A DNA stretch of 21,259 nt from Bryobacteraceae bacterium (GTDB lineage: Bacteria; Acidobacteriota; Terriglobia; Bryobacterales; Bryobacteraceae). The translations under genes were made by a program, and so were the position numbers. The stretch lies in NCBI GenBank assembly GCA_030039005.1, contig JASHQT010000111.1:1-21259 (forward strand), given 5' to 3'. A model generated the notes under the pieces. It was not told the DNA's origin and ran no database searches. It saw only the letters and a program-made list of their open reading frames with translations. How positions within the stretch are numbered: the stretch's first letter is position 1; each line of letters opens with the position of its first letter. Below are positions 14,508 through 21,259 of the stretch, in pieces.

Positions 14508-14513
14508 TACACT
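14508..14513 (+). promoter_or_regulatory. Putative -10 box (TACACT) of the PD40 protein gene
   Basis: TACACT is followed by GGAATG and then a second ATG at 14520, placing it six bases before that start, identical in hexamer and spacing to the box at 1770-1775. A GGA also precedes the first ATG at 14517 but there is no full Shine-Dalgarno. No good -35 box is seen. Confidence 0.35.
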
Positions 14514-14516
14514 GGA

Positions 14517-15446
14517 ATGATGATGAAACTCGCCTTCCTAGCCGCCGCCGTGTGTTCCCTGGCTCTCGCACAGCGGGTTCTCGCCCAACCGCCGTCTGAA
14601 CGCACCGGTCCCCGCGGGGCCATCAATGGCCATCTGACTTGGTTCGACCGCCAAGGTAAAATCGTCGGCACCGTTGGCGACGCCGGCATCTATCGCACCC
14701 TCAGCGTCTCGCCCGACGGCAAACGCGTAGCCGCCGAGCGCACCGATCCTGAAACGCAAAATAAGGACATCTGGATCTTCGACGTCTCGACCGGCGCGGG
14801 CACGCGTTTCACCTCCGACCCGGCTTGGGAAGCCTTCCCCACCTGGTCTCCCGATGGCAGCCGTATCGTTTTCACCTCCAATCGCAGCGGCGTTTACGAT
14901 CTCTATGAGAGGCCGTCGAGCGGCGACGGCGTCGAGAAACTGTTCTACGCATCCATGGAAGGCAAAGCCGCGAACAGTTGGTCCCCCGATGGCCGCTTCC
15001 TGATCTACTACAGCATCGGGCAGAACATTCGTCTTCGCCTTTTGGCCGCCAATGGCCCCGCCGACCGCCAGCCCGTGCCGCTCGTCGATCCCAAGTTCAC
15101 CAGCGTCACCGGCAGATTCTCGCCCGACGGCCATTGGATCGCCTACAGCTCCAATGAATCCGGCAAGAACGAAGTCGACGTGCGTCCGTTCGATCCTGCC
15201 ACCGGAACCGCCGGCGATCCCATCATCGTCACCAGAGGCGGCGGACGAACCCCGCTCTGGCGCGGCGACGGCAAAGAGCTTTTCTACATCACGCCCGATG
15301 GAATGGCCACGGCTGTCCAAGTGATCGCCGGTCCAAAATTTCAAACTGGCACGCCCCAGCCGCTGTTCAAGGTCCCCGACGGCCTGCTCTTCTGGGACGT
15401 CTCCCCCGACGGCTCGCGCTTCCTCATGCCCGCTCCGTCACAGTAG
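14517..15446 (+). CDS. Secreted PD40/TolB-like beta-propeller protein
   Basis: A 309-residue protein with a signal peptide (MMMKLAFLAAAVCSLALAQRV to about residue 24) followed by about five WD40-like PD40 repeats, each carrying an SPDG signature: SVSPDGKRVAAER, TWSPDGSRIVFTSNRSG, SWSPDGRFLIYYS, RFSPDGHWIAYSSNESG and DVSPDGSRFLM. This makes a propeller like that of TolB, typically a protein-binding scaffold in the periplasm. In Acidobacteria this propeller type is often the C-terminal half of Ser/Thr kinases; here no kinase domain is encoded and the protein has its own export signal. Three ATG codons occur in a row at 14517, 14520 and 14523. The kinase/APH-type operon starts eight bases downstream, so it may belong to the same transcript. 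Confidence 0.83.
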   Translation: MMMKLAFLAAAVCSLALAQRVLAQPPSERTGPRGAINGHLTWFDRQGKIVGTVGDAGIYRTLSVSPDGKRVAAERTDPETQNKDIWIFDVSTGAGTRFTSDPAWEAFPTWSPDGSRIVFTSNRSGVYDLYERPSSGDGVEKLFYASMEGKAANSWSPDGRFLIYYSIGQNIRLRLLAANGPADRQPVPLVDPKFTSVTGRFSPDGHWIAYSSNESGKNEVDVRPFDPATGTAGDPIIVTRGGGRTPLWRGDGKELFYITPDGMATAVQVIAGPKFQTGTPQPLFKVPDGLLFWDVSPDGSRFLMPAPSQ

Positions 15447-15454
15447 CAATTCTC

Positions 15455-16525
15455 GTGACGTCCTTATCAGACACCTCAGCCATCCGCCCGGGCGAAGAGA
15501 TCGACCGCGCGTCATTGCTTGCTTACTTGGACCGCCATTTGCCCGAGCCTGCCGGCCGCATCGAAATCGAACAGTTCCCCCACGGCCATTCCAACCTGGT
15601 TTATGTGGTCCGAACACAAAATCGCGAATATGTTCTACGCCGCCCGCCGCTCGGTCCCGTCGCGCCCAAGGCGCACGACATGGCGCGCGAATATCGCGTG
15701 CTCCACGCCGTCCATCCGCACTTTCCCCCAGCGCCGCGCGTGTTTCTGCTGTGCGAAGATCCGTCCGTCATCGGCGCGTCGTTCTTTTTGATGGAGCGCA
15801 GGCACGGCGTCGTCATTCGCGACTCCGTCCCGTCCGAACTGGCGTCGATTCCCGATCTTCCACGCCGCGCCAGCCAAGCCTTTGTCGATTGTCTGATTCG
15901 CCTGCACGGCATCGATATCGCGCAGCCCGCGCTCGCCTCGCTCGGGAAGCCCTACGGCTTCGTCGAGCGCCAGGTGCACGGCTGGGCCGATCGTTGGTCC
16001 CGGTGCCAAACGGAAGCATCGCCCGAAATGGACGCCGTCATCCGCTGGTTGCACGGTTTGCTGCCGCCTTCGTCCGCTGCTACGCTCGTGCACAACGATT
16101 ACAAGCTCGACAACATCATACTGAGCGCGGCCGGTGATCGCGTGGAGGCCGTTCTCGATTGGGAAATGGCCACGCTCGGCGATCCGCTCGCCGATCTCGG
16201 CCTGGCGCTGTGTTACTGGACCTGGGCCGTCGCCGACGACGAAGACCATCCTCATCCCGCCACTCCTGCAGTGACTGCTCAACCTGGATGGTTCACCCGC
16301 GACGAACTCTTGGAGCGCTACGCGCGGCAAACCGGCCGCGATCTTGGCCACATCCGTTATCACGAAATTTTCGGAATCTTCAAATTAGCCGTGATTCTCC
16401 AGCAAATCTTCTATCGTTATCAGCGCGGGCAAACGCGCGATGAGCGCTTCCGCACGTTCGACCGACGCGTCCGCGGCCTGATCAGGCTGGCCGCTTCTCT
16501 GATTGAAAAGGAAAATCGCGCATGA
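15455..16525 (+). CDS. APH-fold kinase of the ACAD10/11-associated type
   Basis: A 356-residue aminoglycoside-phosphotransferase-fold protein starting at GTG 15455. The catalytic loop is HNDYKLDN (His213, Asp215, Asn220) and the metal-binding Asp is Asp235 in VLDWEMATLGDPLADLG. The N-terminal lobe contains the FPHGHSNLVYVV nucleotide loop and YVLRRPP strand. Despite the fold, the wording and neighbours are those of the phosphotransferases linked to acyl-CoA dehydrogenases, such as the kinase domain of human ACAD10/ACAD11 and LvaA of Pseudomonas, which phosphorylates 4-hydroxyacyl-CoA. It is therefore not expected to give antibiotic resistance. Its TGA overlaps the ATG of the phosphatase-fold gene (ATGA), followed by the dehydrogenase gene after two bases. 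Substrate is inference from context. Confidence 0.9.
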   Translation: MTSLSDTSAIRPGEEIDRASLLAYLDRHLPEPAGRIEIEQFPHGHSNLVYVVRTQNREYVLRRPPLGPVAPKAHDMAREYRVLHAVHPHFPPAPRVFLLCEDPSVIGASFFLMERRHGVVIRDSVPSELASIPDLPRRASQAFVDCLIRLHGIDIAQPALASLGKPYGFVERQVHGWADRWSRCQTEASPEMDAVIRWLHGLLPPSSAATLVHNDYKLDNIILSAAGDRVEAVLDWEMATLGDPLADLGLALCYWTWAVADDEDHPHPATPAVTAQPGWFTRDELLERYARQTGRDLGHIRYHEIFGIFKLAVILQQIFYRYQRGQTRDERFRTFDRRVRGLIRLAASLIEKENRA

Positions 16526-17250
16526 GCCGCATTTATTTAGTCCGGCACGGCCAAGCCGGCACTCGCGACGCGTATGATGCGCTGTCCGAGCTGGGCCGCA
16601 GGCAAGCCCGGCTGCTCGGCGAATATTTCATTTCCGAGAAGATCTGTTTTAGCGCCGCCTACTCCGGCGGTCTCGCGCGCCAGTCCGAAACAGCCGCCGA
16701 AGTCCGCGCGGTGTATCGCGAAGCGGGCGTCCCATTTCCGGAAGTGGTCGCCGAGCCCGGCTGGAACGAATTCGATTTGGCCGATGTCTACCGGGCGGTC
16801 GCGCCGCAGTTGTGCGGCGAAGATCCCGAATTCGCGCGCCAATACGCAGAGCTCGAAGCGCAGGCGCGCTCGGACGCCGAAGATCCCGAAGCCTCCGTCC
16901 ATCGGCGCTGGCTGCCGTGCGATGTTGCCGTGGTGCGCGCGTGGATGAGTGGCCGGTACTCGTATGACGGCGAGTCCTGGCAAGCGTTTCGCGCGCGCGT
17001 CGCCGCATGCTGCCGGCAAATTGAACCGTCCGGCCGCGGTTCCGATATCGTCATCTTTACTTCTGCCACTCCCATCGGAATCTGGGCCGCGCTCGCCATG
17101 GACATTCACGACGAACGCGCCATGCGGCTGGCTGGCGTCCTGCACAACGCATCGTTCACGTTATTACGCGCGCAGGACGATATTCTGCGCCTGCATTCCT
17201 TCAATGCCGTCCCGCACCTGAGCGACGCGGCGCTCCGAACCTATCGCTAA
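16522..17250 (+). CDS. Histidine-phosphatase-fold protein in the kinase/ACAD operon
   Basis: A 242-residue member of the histidine phosphatase (phosphoglycerate-mutase-like) superfamily. The opening YLVRHGQAG contains the RHG motif with the nucleophile His9, followed by [16 protein letters not shown] typical of the fold. The acid region [15 protein letters not shown] is present. At the place where most members have a second catalytic His (…VSHG…) this one reads IFTSATPIG with Ser181. Loss of that His may reduce or change catalysis; I recall similar wording in relatives found beside acyl-CoA dehydrogenases, so it may be a trait of the subgroup. It is translationally coupled to the kinase gene and two bases before the dehydrogenase gene, so it might reverse or proofread the phosphorylation, which is inference. 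Confidence 0.87.
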   Translation: MSRIYLVRHGQAGTRDAYDALSELGRRQARLLGEYFISEKICFSAAYSGGLARQSETAAEVRAVYREAGVPFPEVVAEPGWNEFDLADVYRAVAPQLCGEDPEFARQYAELEAQARSDAEDPEASVHRRWLPCDVAVVRAWMSGRYSYDGESWQAFRARVAACCRQIEPSGRGSDIVIFTSATPIGIWAALAMDIHDERAMRLAGVLHNASFTLLRAQDDILRLHSFNAVPHLSDAALRTYR

Positions 17251-17252
17251 TT

Positions 17253-18443
17253 ATGGATTTCGAGTTCTCCGGCAAAGTGAAAGATCTTCAGAGGCGCCTC
17301 ACGGCGTTCATGGAGGAATACATTTATCCCAGCGAATCCAAATACCAGGAGCACTGCGAAGGCCCGCAGCGCTGGCAACCGGTCCCCGTCATTGAAGAAC
17401 TGAAACCGAAGGCGCGGGCCGCCGGGTTGTGGAATCTATTTGACCTAGCTAATCTCGAATACGCGCCGCTGTGCGAAATCATGGGCCGCTCGTCCATGGC
17501 TCCGGAAGTGTTCAACTGTTCGGCGCCCGACACCGGAAACATGGAGGTGCTGGAACGTTACGGCACGCCGGAGTTGAAAGAGCGTTGGCTGAAGCCGTTG
17601 CTCGCCGGGGAAATCCGGTCCTGTTTCGCCATGACCGAGCCCGCGGTGGCTTCCTCCGATGCCACCAACATCGAATCGAGCATCGTGCGCGATGGCGATC
17701 ATTACGTGATCAACGGGCGTAAGTGGTGGACCTCCGGCGCGGGCGATCCACGTTGCCAAGTGGCGATCTTCATGGGCAAAACCGATCCGTCGGCTCCGAA
17801 ACATAAACAGCAATCCATGATTGTGGTGCCGATGGATGCCCCTGGCGTTACTCGCAAGCGCCTGCTCAACGTGTTTGGATACGATCACGCGCCGCACGGC
17901 CACGGCGAAATTCTCTTCGAAAACGTTCGCGTGCCGGCGGCGAATCTTCTCGCCGGCGAAGGCCGCGGTTTCGAGATCGCGCAAGGGCGTCTCGGCCCTG
18001 GGCGCATTCACCACTGCATGCGCTTGATCGGCGTGGCGGAGCGCGCGCTGGATGCGATGTGCGCGCGCGTGCAATCCCGCGTGGCGTTCGGACGCACACT
18101 GGCTGAACAAGGGACCATTCGCGCCGATATCGCGACGTCGCGGATCGAAATCGAGCAGGCGCGTCTTCTGACGTTAAAAGCCGCCTGGATGATGGACACG
18201 TCCGGCAACAAAGCCGCGCGCGCGGAGATCGCGATGATCAAGGTTGTGGCGCCGAATGTCGCGCTGCGGGTTCTTGACCGCGCGATCCAGGCGCATGGTG
18301 GCGCGGGAGTTTGCCAGGACTTTCCGCTGGCTTGGGCCTGGGCGAACGCGCGCACGCTGCGGTTGGCGGATGGCCCCGATGAAGTCCATCGCGAAGCCAT
18401 CGCGCGCTACGAGCTCGCGAAACGCCCCGGAAATGCGGTCTAA
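17253..18443 (+). CDS. Acyl-CoA dehydrogenase, ACAD10/ACAD11 type
   Basis: A 396-residue FAD enzyme covering the whole acyl-CoA dehydrogenase fold. [19 protein letters not shown] and [16 protein letters not shown] match the FAD/substrate region of the ACAD10/11 branch; [20 protein letters not shown] and [19 protein letters not shown] follow; [18 protein letters not shown] and [19 protein letters not shown] end it. At the position where MCAD-like enzymes have the catalytic Glu in YEGT, this protein has Asp373 in ADGPDE. With the kinase and phosphatase-fold genes just upstream (two-base gap), it probably acts on phosphorylated hydroxyacyl-CoA, removing phosphate to give an enoyl-CoA that can enter beta-oxidation, as proposed for ACAD10/11. 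Its stop overlaps by four bases the stop of the large gene on the other strand. Confidence 0.92.
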   Translation: MDFEFSGKVKDLQRRLTAFMEEYIYPSESKYQEHCEGPQRWQPVPVIEELKPKARAAGLWNLFDLANLEYAPLCEIMGRSSMAPEVFNCSAPDTGNMEVLERYGTPELKERWLKPLLAGEIRSCFAMTEPAVASSDATNIESSIVRDGDHYVINGRKWWTSGAGDPRCQVAIFMGKTDPSAPKHKQQSMIVVPMDAPGVTRKRLLNVFGYDHAPHGHGEILFENVRVPAANLLAGEGRGFEIAQGRLGPGRIHHCMRLIGVAERALDAMCARVQSRVAFGRTLAEQGTIRADIATSRIEIEQARLLTLKAAWMMDTSGNKAARAEIAMIKVVAPNVALRVLDRAIQAHGGAGVCQDFPLAWAWANARTLRLADGPDEVHREAIARYELAKRPGNAV

Positions 18444-21259
18444 TGACCGCTGCTCGAAAGTTTGCGATAGTATTCGGCGACCGGATCCTGATATCCGGCG
18501 GGAATTTTCGCCGGGTCCGTATTGCGAATGGTGCCGCCCTGTTTTTCCTCGAGCTGCCGCCGCAGTTGCAGCTCGAGAGCATCCACCTCGCTCACCAACT
18601 GCTGGTGCATCTGCTCGACGAGTTGCGGATTGCCCGGAAAACGGCGCGGGTCCAGGTTGCGCATTTGATTGATCAGCGATTGCAATTCCTGCTGCGCTTC
18701 GGGACTGTCTTGAACGGCGGCGCGAATGCCGTTGAGCAGATTCAAGCCTTGATCGATTTCACGCTGCGTATCGGCGGGATTGGGTCCGGTTTGCGGCGTA
18801 ACGGCGCGGCCGGAGATCCGGGTGTTCCCGGTATCCATGCCTCCTAGGACGTTGCGTTCGCGATCGGTTGCTCCGCCGGCCGGATTTCCGACGGGTCCGG
18901 CGACGCGGTTGCCGACGGGGCCACCTGGATTACCCCCGGGTTGGCCGCCGCCCGCTTCTTGCCCAGCGGCGTTTTGTTGGCCGGCTGGTTGGCCCGAGTT
19001 TCCGTTGCGACTGAGCGCGCCGGGCTGATACTGCTGGCCGCCGATGCCGGAAAGCTGATCGCGCAACCGCGCGAGATCGTCCATGGCGCGATTCAACTGA
19101 GCGTCCTGGTCGCCGTGTTGGGCATTGCCCACCGCGCGCGCGGCATCGCCAAGCTGCTGCCCGAGCTTTTGCAAATCGCTGGTGATGGCGCTTTCGGCCG
19201 CATCGGAGAAGTTGCCGGTGCGCAGCCAATCCGAACTGCGCTGCAGCCGAGTGCCGAGATCGTTCTCGTCGGCGCCGTCGAGCGCGCTGCGCACTTTGCC
19301 CGAAGCGGCTGGTTGCGTTCCCGCGAGGTCGCGCGCGGCATTGCGCATTTGTTGGGTGAGACGCGAAAAATCGTCGCTGACCTTTTGGCGATCGTTCACC
19401 ATTTTTTCGATTTCCTGCTCGGTTGGATAATGGATCGCCTGTTTGCCGGCGCGCGCGGCGTTCTGCTGCGCCATCAAGCCACGGACTTGATCGGCCTGCT
19501 CTTTCTGGCGGGCGGCCAACTGATCGGCCGACTGGGCCAACGATTTGAGCTGGCTTCCGGCGTCTTGCTGATCGAGTCCCCCCAGCAGATCGGTAGCCTG
19601 GCGCAAGCGGTCGGCTGCACGGCGCGCATCGGCGCTGCTCGCATTTTGCGAGCCCGCGCGGCGCATGTCGTCATTGGCTTGGCGCAAACGGTCGAGCGCC
19701 TGTTGCTCGGCCTGGCGGCGATTATCGGCGGCTTGATCGGCCGATTGTTGGGAAGATTGTTGGGAGGATTGTTGCCCGGATTGACCAGCGCGTCCGCCAG
19801 CCTGTCCGCTCTGGCCCTGTTGGCCGCTTTGGCCCTGCTGGCCGCTTTGTCCGAGCTGCTGCTCCATCTGCTGCTGGAGCTGTTCGGCTTCGCGCCGCAA
19901 CATTTCCTGCTGCCATTTCTGTTCCGCGGTTTGCTGGCCGTTGCGTTGCTGATCGGCCAAATCCTGTTCGCGACGGGCCAATTCGTCGAGTTTCTTCAAA
20001 GCATCGTCTATATCGCGCTGCTTTTGTTCTTCGCTCGACGACGCGCTTTGCGGCGTCTCGTACTGATTTTTCTGCGTATCGAGCTCCAGCTCGAATAGCT
20101 GCGCCAGATCGCGCGCCGCACCGCCGCCCGAGCCGCCTCCGCCGCGCGCTCCGAACGCGACTTGGATATCGCGGAACGTGGCCGCGGCGCGCAGTAGAAA
20201 TTGCAGCGCCTTCTGCTCGTTGGGAATCGCGTCCTTCCATTTCTGCTGCTGTAATTGTTGGGCAGCCGGAGCCATGGCTTCCGATGCTGCGATCATGTCT
20301 TTCTGAAAACTGGAGATGGCCTTTACTTCATCGGTCAGCTCACGAGCCTCCAGGCGGCTGGAAAGCGAGACAGCCTGATCGCGCAGCGTGGACTGCGACT
20401 CATACAGCAGCTTGGCGATGTCGGCCGCTTGTTGCGCGGTGGAATTCTTATCGCCGAGCTGCTTGAAGGTTTGCGAAATAATTTCCTTTTCGCGCTGGGA
20501 AATCTCGGCACCGGGATCGCCGCCGCCTCCTCCCCCGCCGCCTCCGCCCGCGACCTGCGATTGGGAGAAGTTGCGCTCGAAGGGATCGGCCTGGATGAAC
20601 ATCATGTCGGTGTGGGCATCCGAGTTGCCGTCCTTCGCGGTCGCGTAGACGCTGACGAGGTCGCCGGGAACCAGGTTGAAATTTTCGAGGGAAAGCGTGG
20701 TTGAGCCGTCGGCCTGCTTGGCGCCATTTTGATGCAGGAGATCGACGGTGGTTTCGGGGCCGCCGTTCACCGAATAATGCAGAGCGAATCCGTGGAGGCC
20801 ATATTCGTCGGTGGCTTTGGCGGCGACGGTGACTTCCTCGATGGGAGTGGCGCGATAATCGCCCCCGCGCGGCCGGACCAGGACAATTTGCGGCGGGCTG
20901 GCCTTGCGCGCCTCGATGAAGAAATCCTCGCTGACGCGGACGGGCTGGCCTTGCTCGATGCCGGCGATGTGATAGACGCCGTCGCGATCCATTTTGACCC
21001 GCGCGTGGTAGATATTGTTTGCGCCTCCAGACAAGGGAACCGGTTGGCCGTTGTCGAAGGCGATTTGCCCGCCCGCGAGCGGGCGATCGGTGGAAACATC
21101 AAGATCGGCTTCTGTTCCGGCGACGGCGCGGAGGTCGCCGCCGCGCTCTTCGGTTTCGGAGGCCATGCCCGTCCAGGAGGGGTAATGATAGGTGACGCGA
21201 ATCTGTTTCACGACGGGCAGATCGGTCACGCGAATGTGGTAATGCGTGGATGTCATCGC
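18440..21259 (-). CDS. Large DUF4175-like protein, N-terminus outside the window
   Basis: At least 938 residues; the frame runs to the right edge and the first visible residues ([21 protein letters not shown]) are in mid-domain, so the true start lies beyond the window, probably with membrane helices. Order: Ig-like beta domains (about 1-230 of the visible part), a run of ten Gly near 235, charged helical and coiled-coil regions ([19 protein letters not shown] onward), a Gln/Ser/Gly-rich repeat region (about 450-510), more helices ([17 protein letters not shown]), a Gly/Pro/Asn linker near 765-800 and a final helical part ending [11 protein letters not shown]. This layout fits DUF4175-family proteins, which are membrane proteins of unknown function sometimes found with MoxR/DUF58/VWA genes. 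Family assignment is moderate. Its end overlaps the dehydrogenase gene. Confidence 0.75.
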   Translation of the reverse strand, partial: AMTSTHYHIRVTDLPVVKQIRVTYHYPSWTGMASETEERGGDLRAVAGTEADLDVSTDRPLAGGQIAFDNGQPVPLSGGANNIYHARVKMDRDGVYHIAGIEQGQPVRVSEDFFIEARKASPPQIVLVRPRGGDYRATPIEEVTVAAKATDEYGLHGFALHYSVNGGPETTVDLLHQNGAKQADGSTTLSLENFNLVPGDLVSVYATAKDGNSDAHTDMMFIQADPFERNFSQSQVAGGGGGGGGGGDPGAEISQREKEIISQTFKQLGDKNSTAQQAADIAKLLYESQSTLRDQAVSLSSRLEARELTDEVKAISSFQKDMIAASEAMAPAAQQLQQQKWKDAIPNEQKALQFLLRAAATFRDIQVAFGARGGGGSGGGAARDLAQLFELELDTQKNQYETPQSASSSEEQKQRDIDDALKKLDELARREQDLADQQRNGQQTAEQKWQQEMLRREAEQLQQQMEQQLGQSGQQGQSGQQGQSGQAGGRAGQSGQQSSQQSSQQSADQAADNRRQAEQQALDRLRQANDDMRRAGSQNASSADARRAADRLRQATDLLGGLDQQDAGSQLKSLAQSADQLAARQKEQADQVRGLMAQQNAARAGKQAIHYPTEQEIEKMVNDRQKVSDDFSRLTQQMRNAARDLAGTQPAASGKVRSALDGADENDLGTRLQRSSDWLRTGNFSDAAESAITSDLQKLGQQLGDAARAVGNAQHGDQDAQLNRAMDDLARLRDQLSGIGGQQYQPGALSRNGNSGQPAGQQNAAGQEAGGGQPGGNPGGPVGNRVAGPVGNPAGGATDRERNVLGGMDTGNTRISGRAVTPQTGPNPADTQREIDQGLNLLNGIRAAVQDSPEAQQELQSLINQMRNLDPRRFPGNPQLVEQMHQQLVSEVDALELQLRRQLEEKQGGTIRNTDPAKIPAGYQDPVAEYYRKLSSSGH
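19743..19846 (-). repeat. Short in-frame tandem repeats in the Gln/Gly/Ser-rich region
   Basis: Two 18-bp units (19811-19828 and 19829-19846) differing at very few bases encode successive GQSGQQ-type hexapeptides, and a 12-bp unit (GATTGTTGGGAA-like, about 19743-19772) encodes SSQQ repeats. All are multiples of three, so length changes would keep the frame of the large protein. Typical of a flexible low-complexity linker that expands by slippage. Confidence 0.7.

Noticed and set aside
15455..16525. Aminoglycoside resistance gene
   Set aside because: The fold is shared, but wording and the linked phosphatase-fold and ACAD genes point to the acyl-CoA-related kinase branch.
18941..20098. Long hydrophobic plus-strand frame of 385 residues
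   Set aside because: It is the complement of the Gln/Gly/Ser-rich part of the DUF4175-like gene; antisense of such codons gives Leu/Ala-rich sequence with no family resemblance.

Overview
The window is a gene-dense, GC-rich bacterial chromosome segment. The combination of a trpC-trpF-trpB-trpA-chorismate mutase run, stand-alone carboxypeptidase-regulatory-like secreted proteins, a PD40 propeller protein, a LysW-like zinc ribbon with an acidic tail and a DUF4175-like protein is most reminiscent of Acidobacteriota of the Solibacter/Bryobacter type. This assignment is inference from gene content; no rRNA or other phylogenetic marker lies in the window. I saw no tRNA, rRNA, insertion sequence or CRISPR array.

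Layout. 1-2 kb: a WG-repeat lipoprotein (+), a TlpA-like thioredoxin (-) and a 47-residue membrane protein (+); the last two diverge from a short gap with possible leaderless promoters. 2-3 kb (-): a tight three-gene run of LysW-like zinc ribbon and two small secreted carboxypeptidase-regulatory-like proteins, with a membrane/coiled-coil protein upstream at 3.1-3.35 kb. 3.4-4.2 kb (+): a badly decayed FMN-dependent alpha-hydroxy-acid oxidase pseudogene with frameshifts, an internal deletion and a frame-breaking 29-bp tandem duplication. 4.2-8.8 kb (-): an outer-membrane-like protein, then trpC, trpF, trpB, trpA and a monofunctional AroQ chorismate mutase, mostly overlapping or separated by a few bases. 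trpD, trpE and trpG are not here. 9.0-11.7 kb: a Lys/Ala-rich exported protein (-), a class III aminotransferase and methyltransferase pair (+), and a second membrane/coiled-coil protein (-). 11.9-15.4 kb: a phosphoesterase without signal peptide, a YraN-family nuclease-fold protein, an unknown protein (-) and a secreted PD40 propeller protein.

15.4-18.4 kb (+): a compact three-gene operon encoding an APH-fold kinase, a histidine-phosphatase-fold protein and an ACAD10/ACAD11-type acyl-CoA dehydrogenase. By analogy with known 4-hydroxy-acid catabolism (kinase then dehydrogenase acting through a 4-phosphoacyl-CoA), these probably process hydroxyacyl-CoAs. This is the most interesting metabolic system in the window. 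18.4 kb to the right edge (-): the C-terminal ~940 residues of a large DUF4175-like protein with a Gln/Gly/Ser-rich, repeat-bearing centre.

Several convergent gene pairs meet with overlapping or nearly overlapping stops, leaving no room for ordinary hairpin terminators. No clearly unprecedented system is visible. The strongest leads are the kinase-phosphatase-ACAD operon, the LysW-like protein lacking the usual C-terminal Glu, the heptamer repeat sitting on the trpB start codon, and the repeated TACACT-type -10 boxes placed about six bases before start codons.
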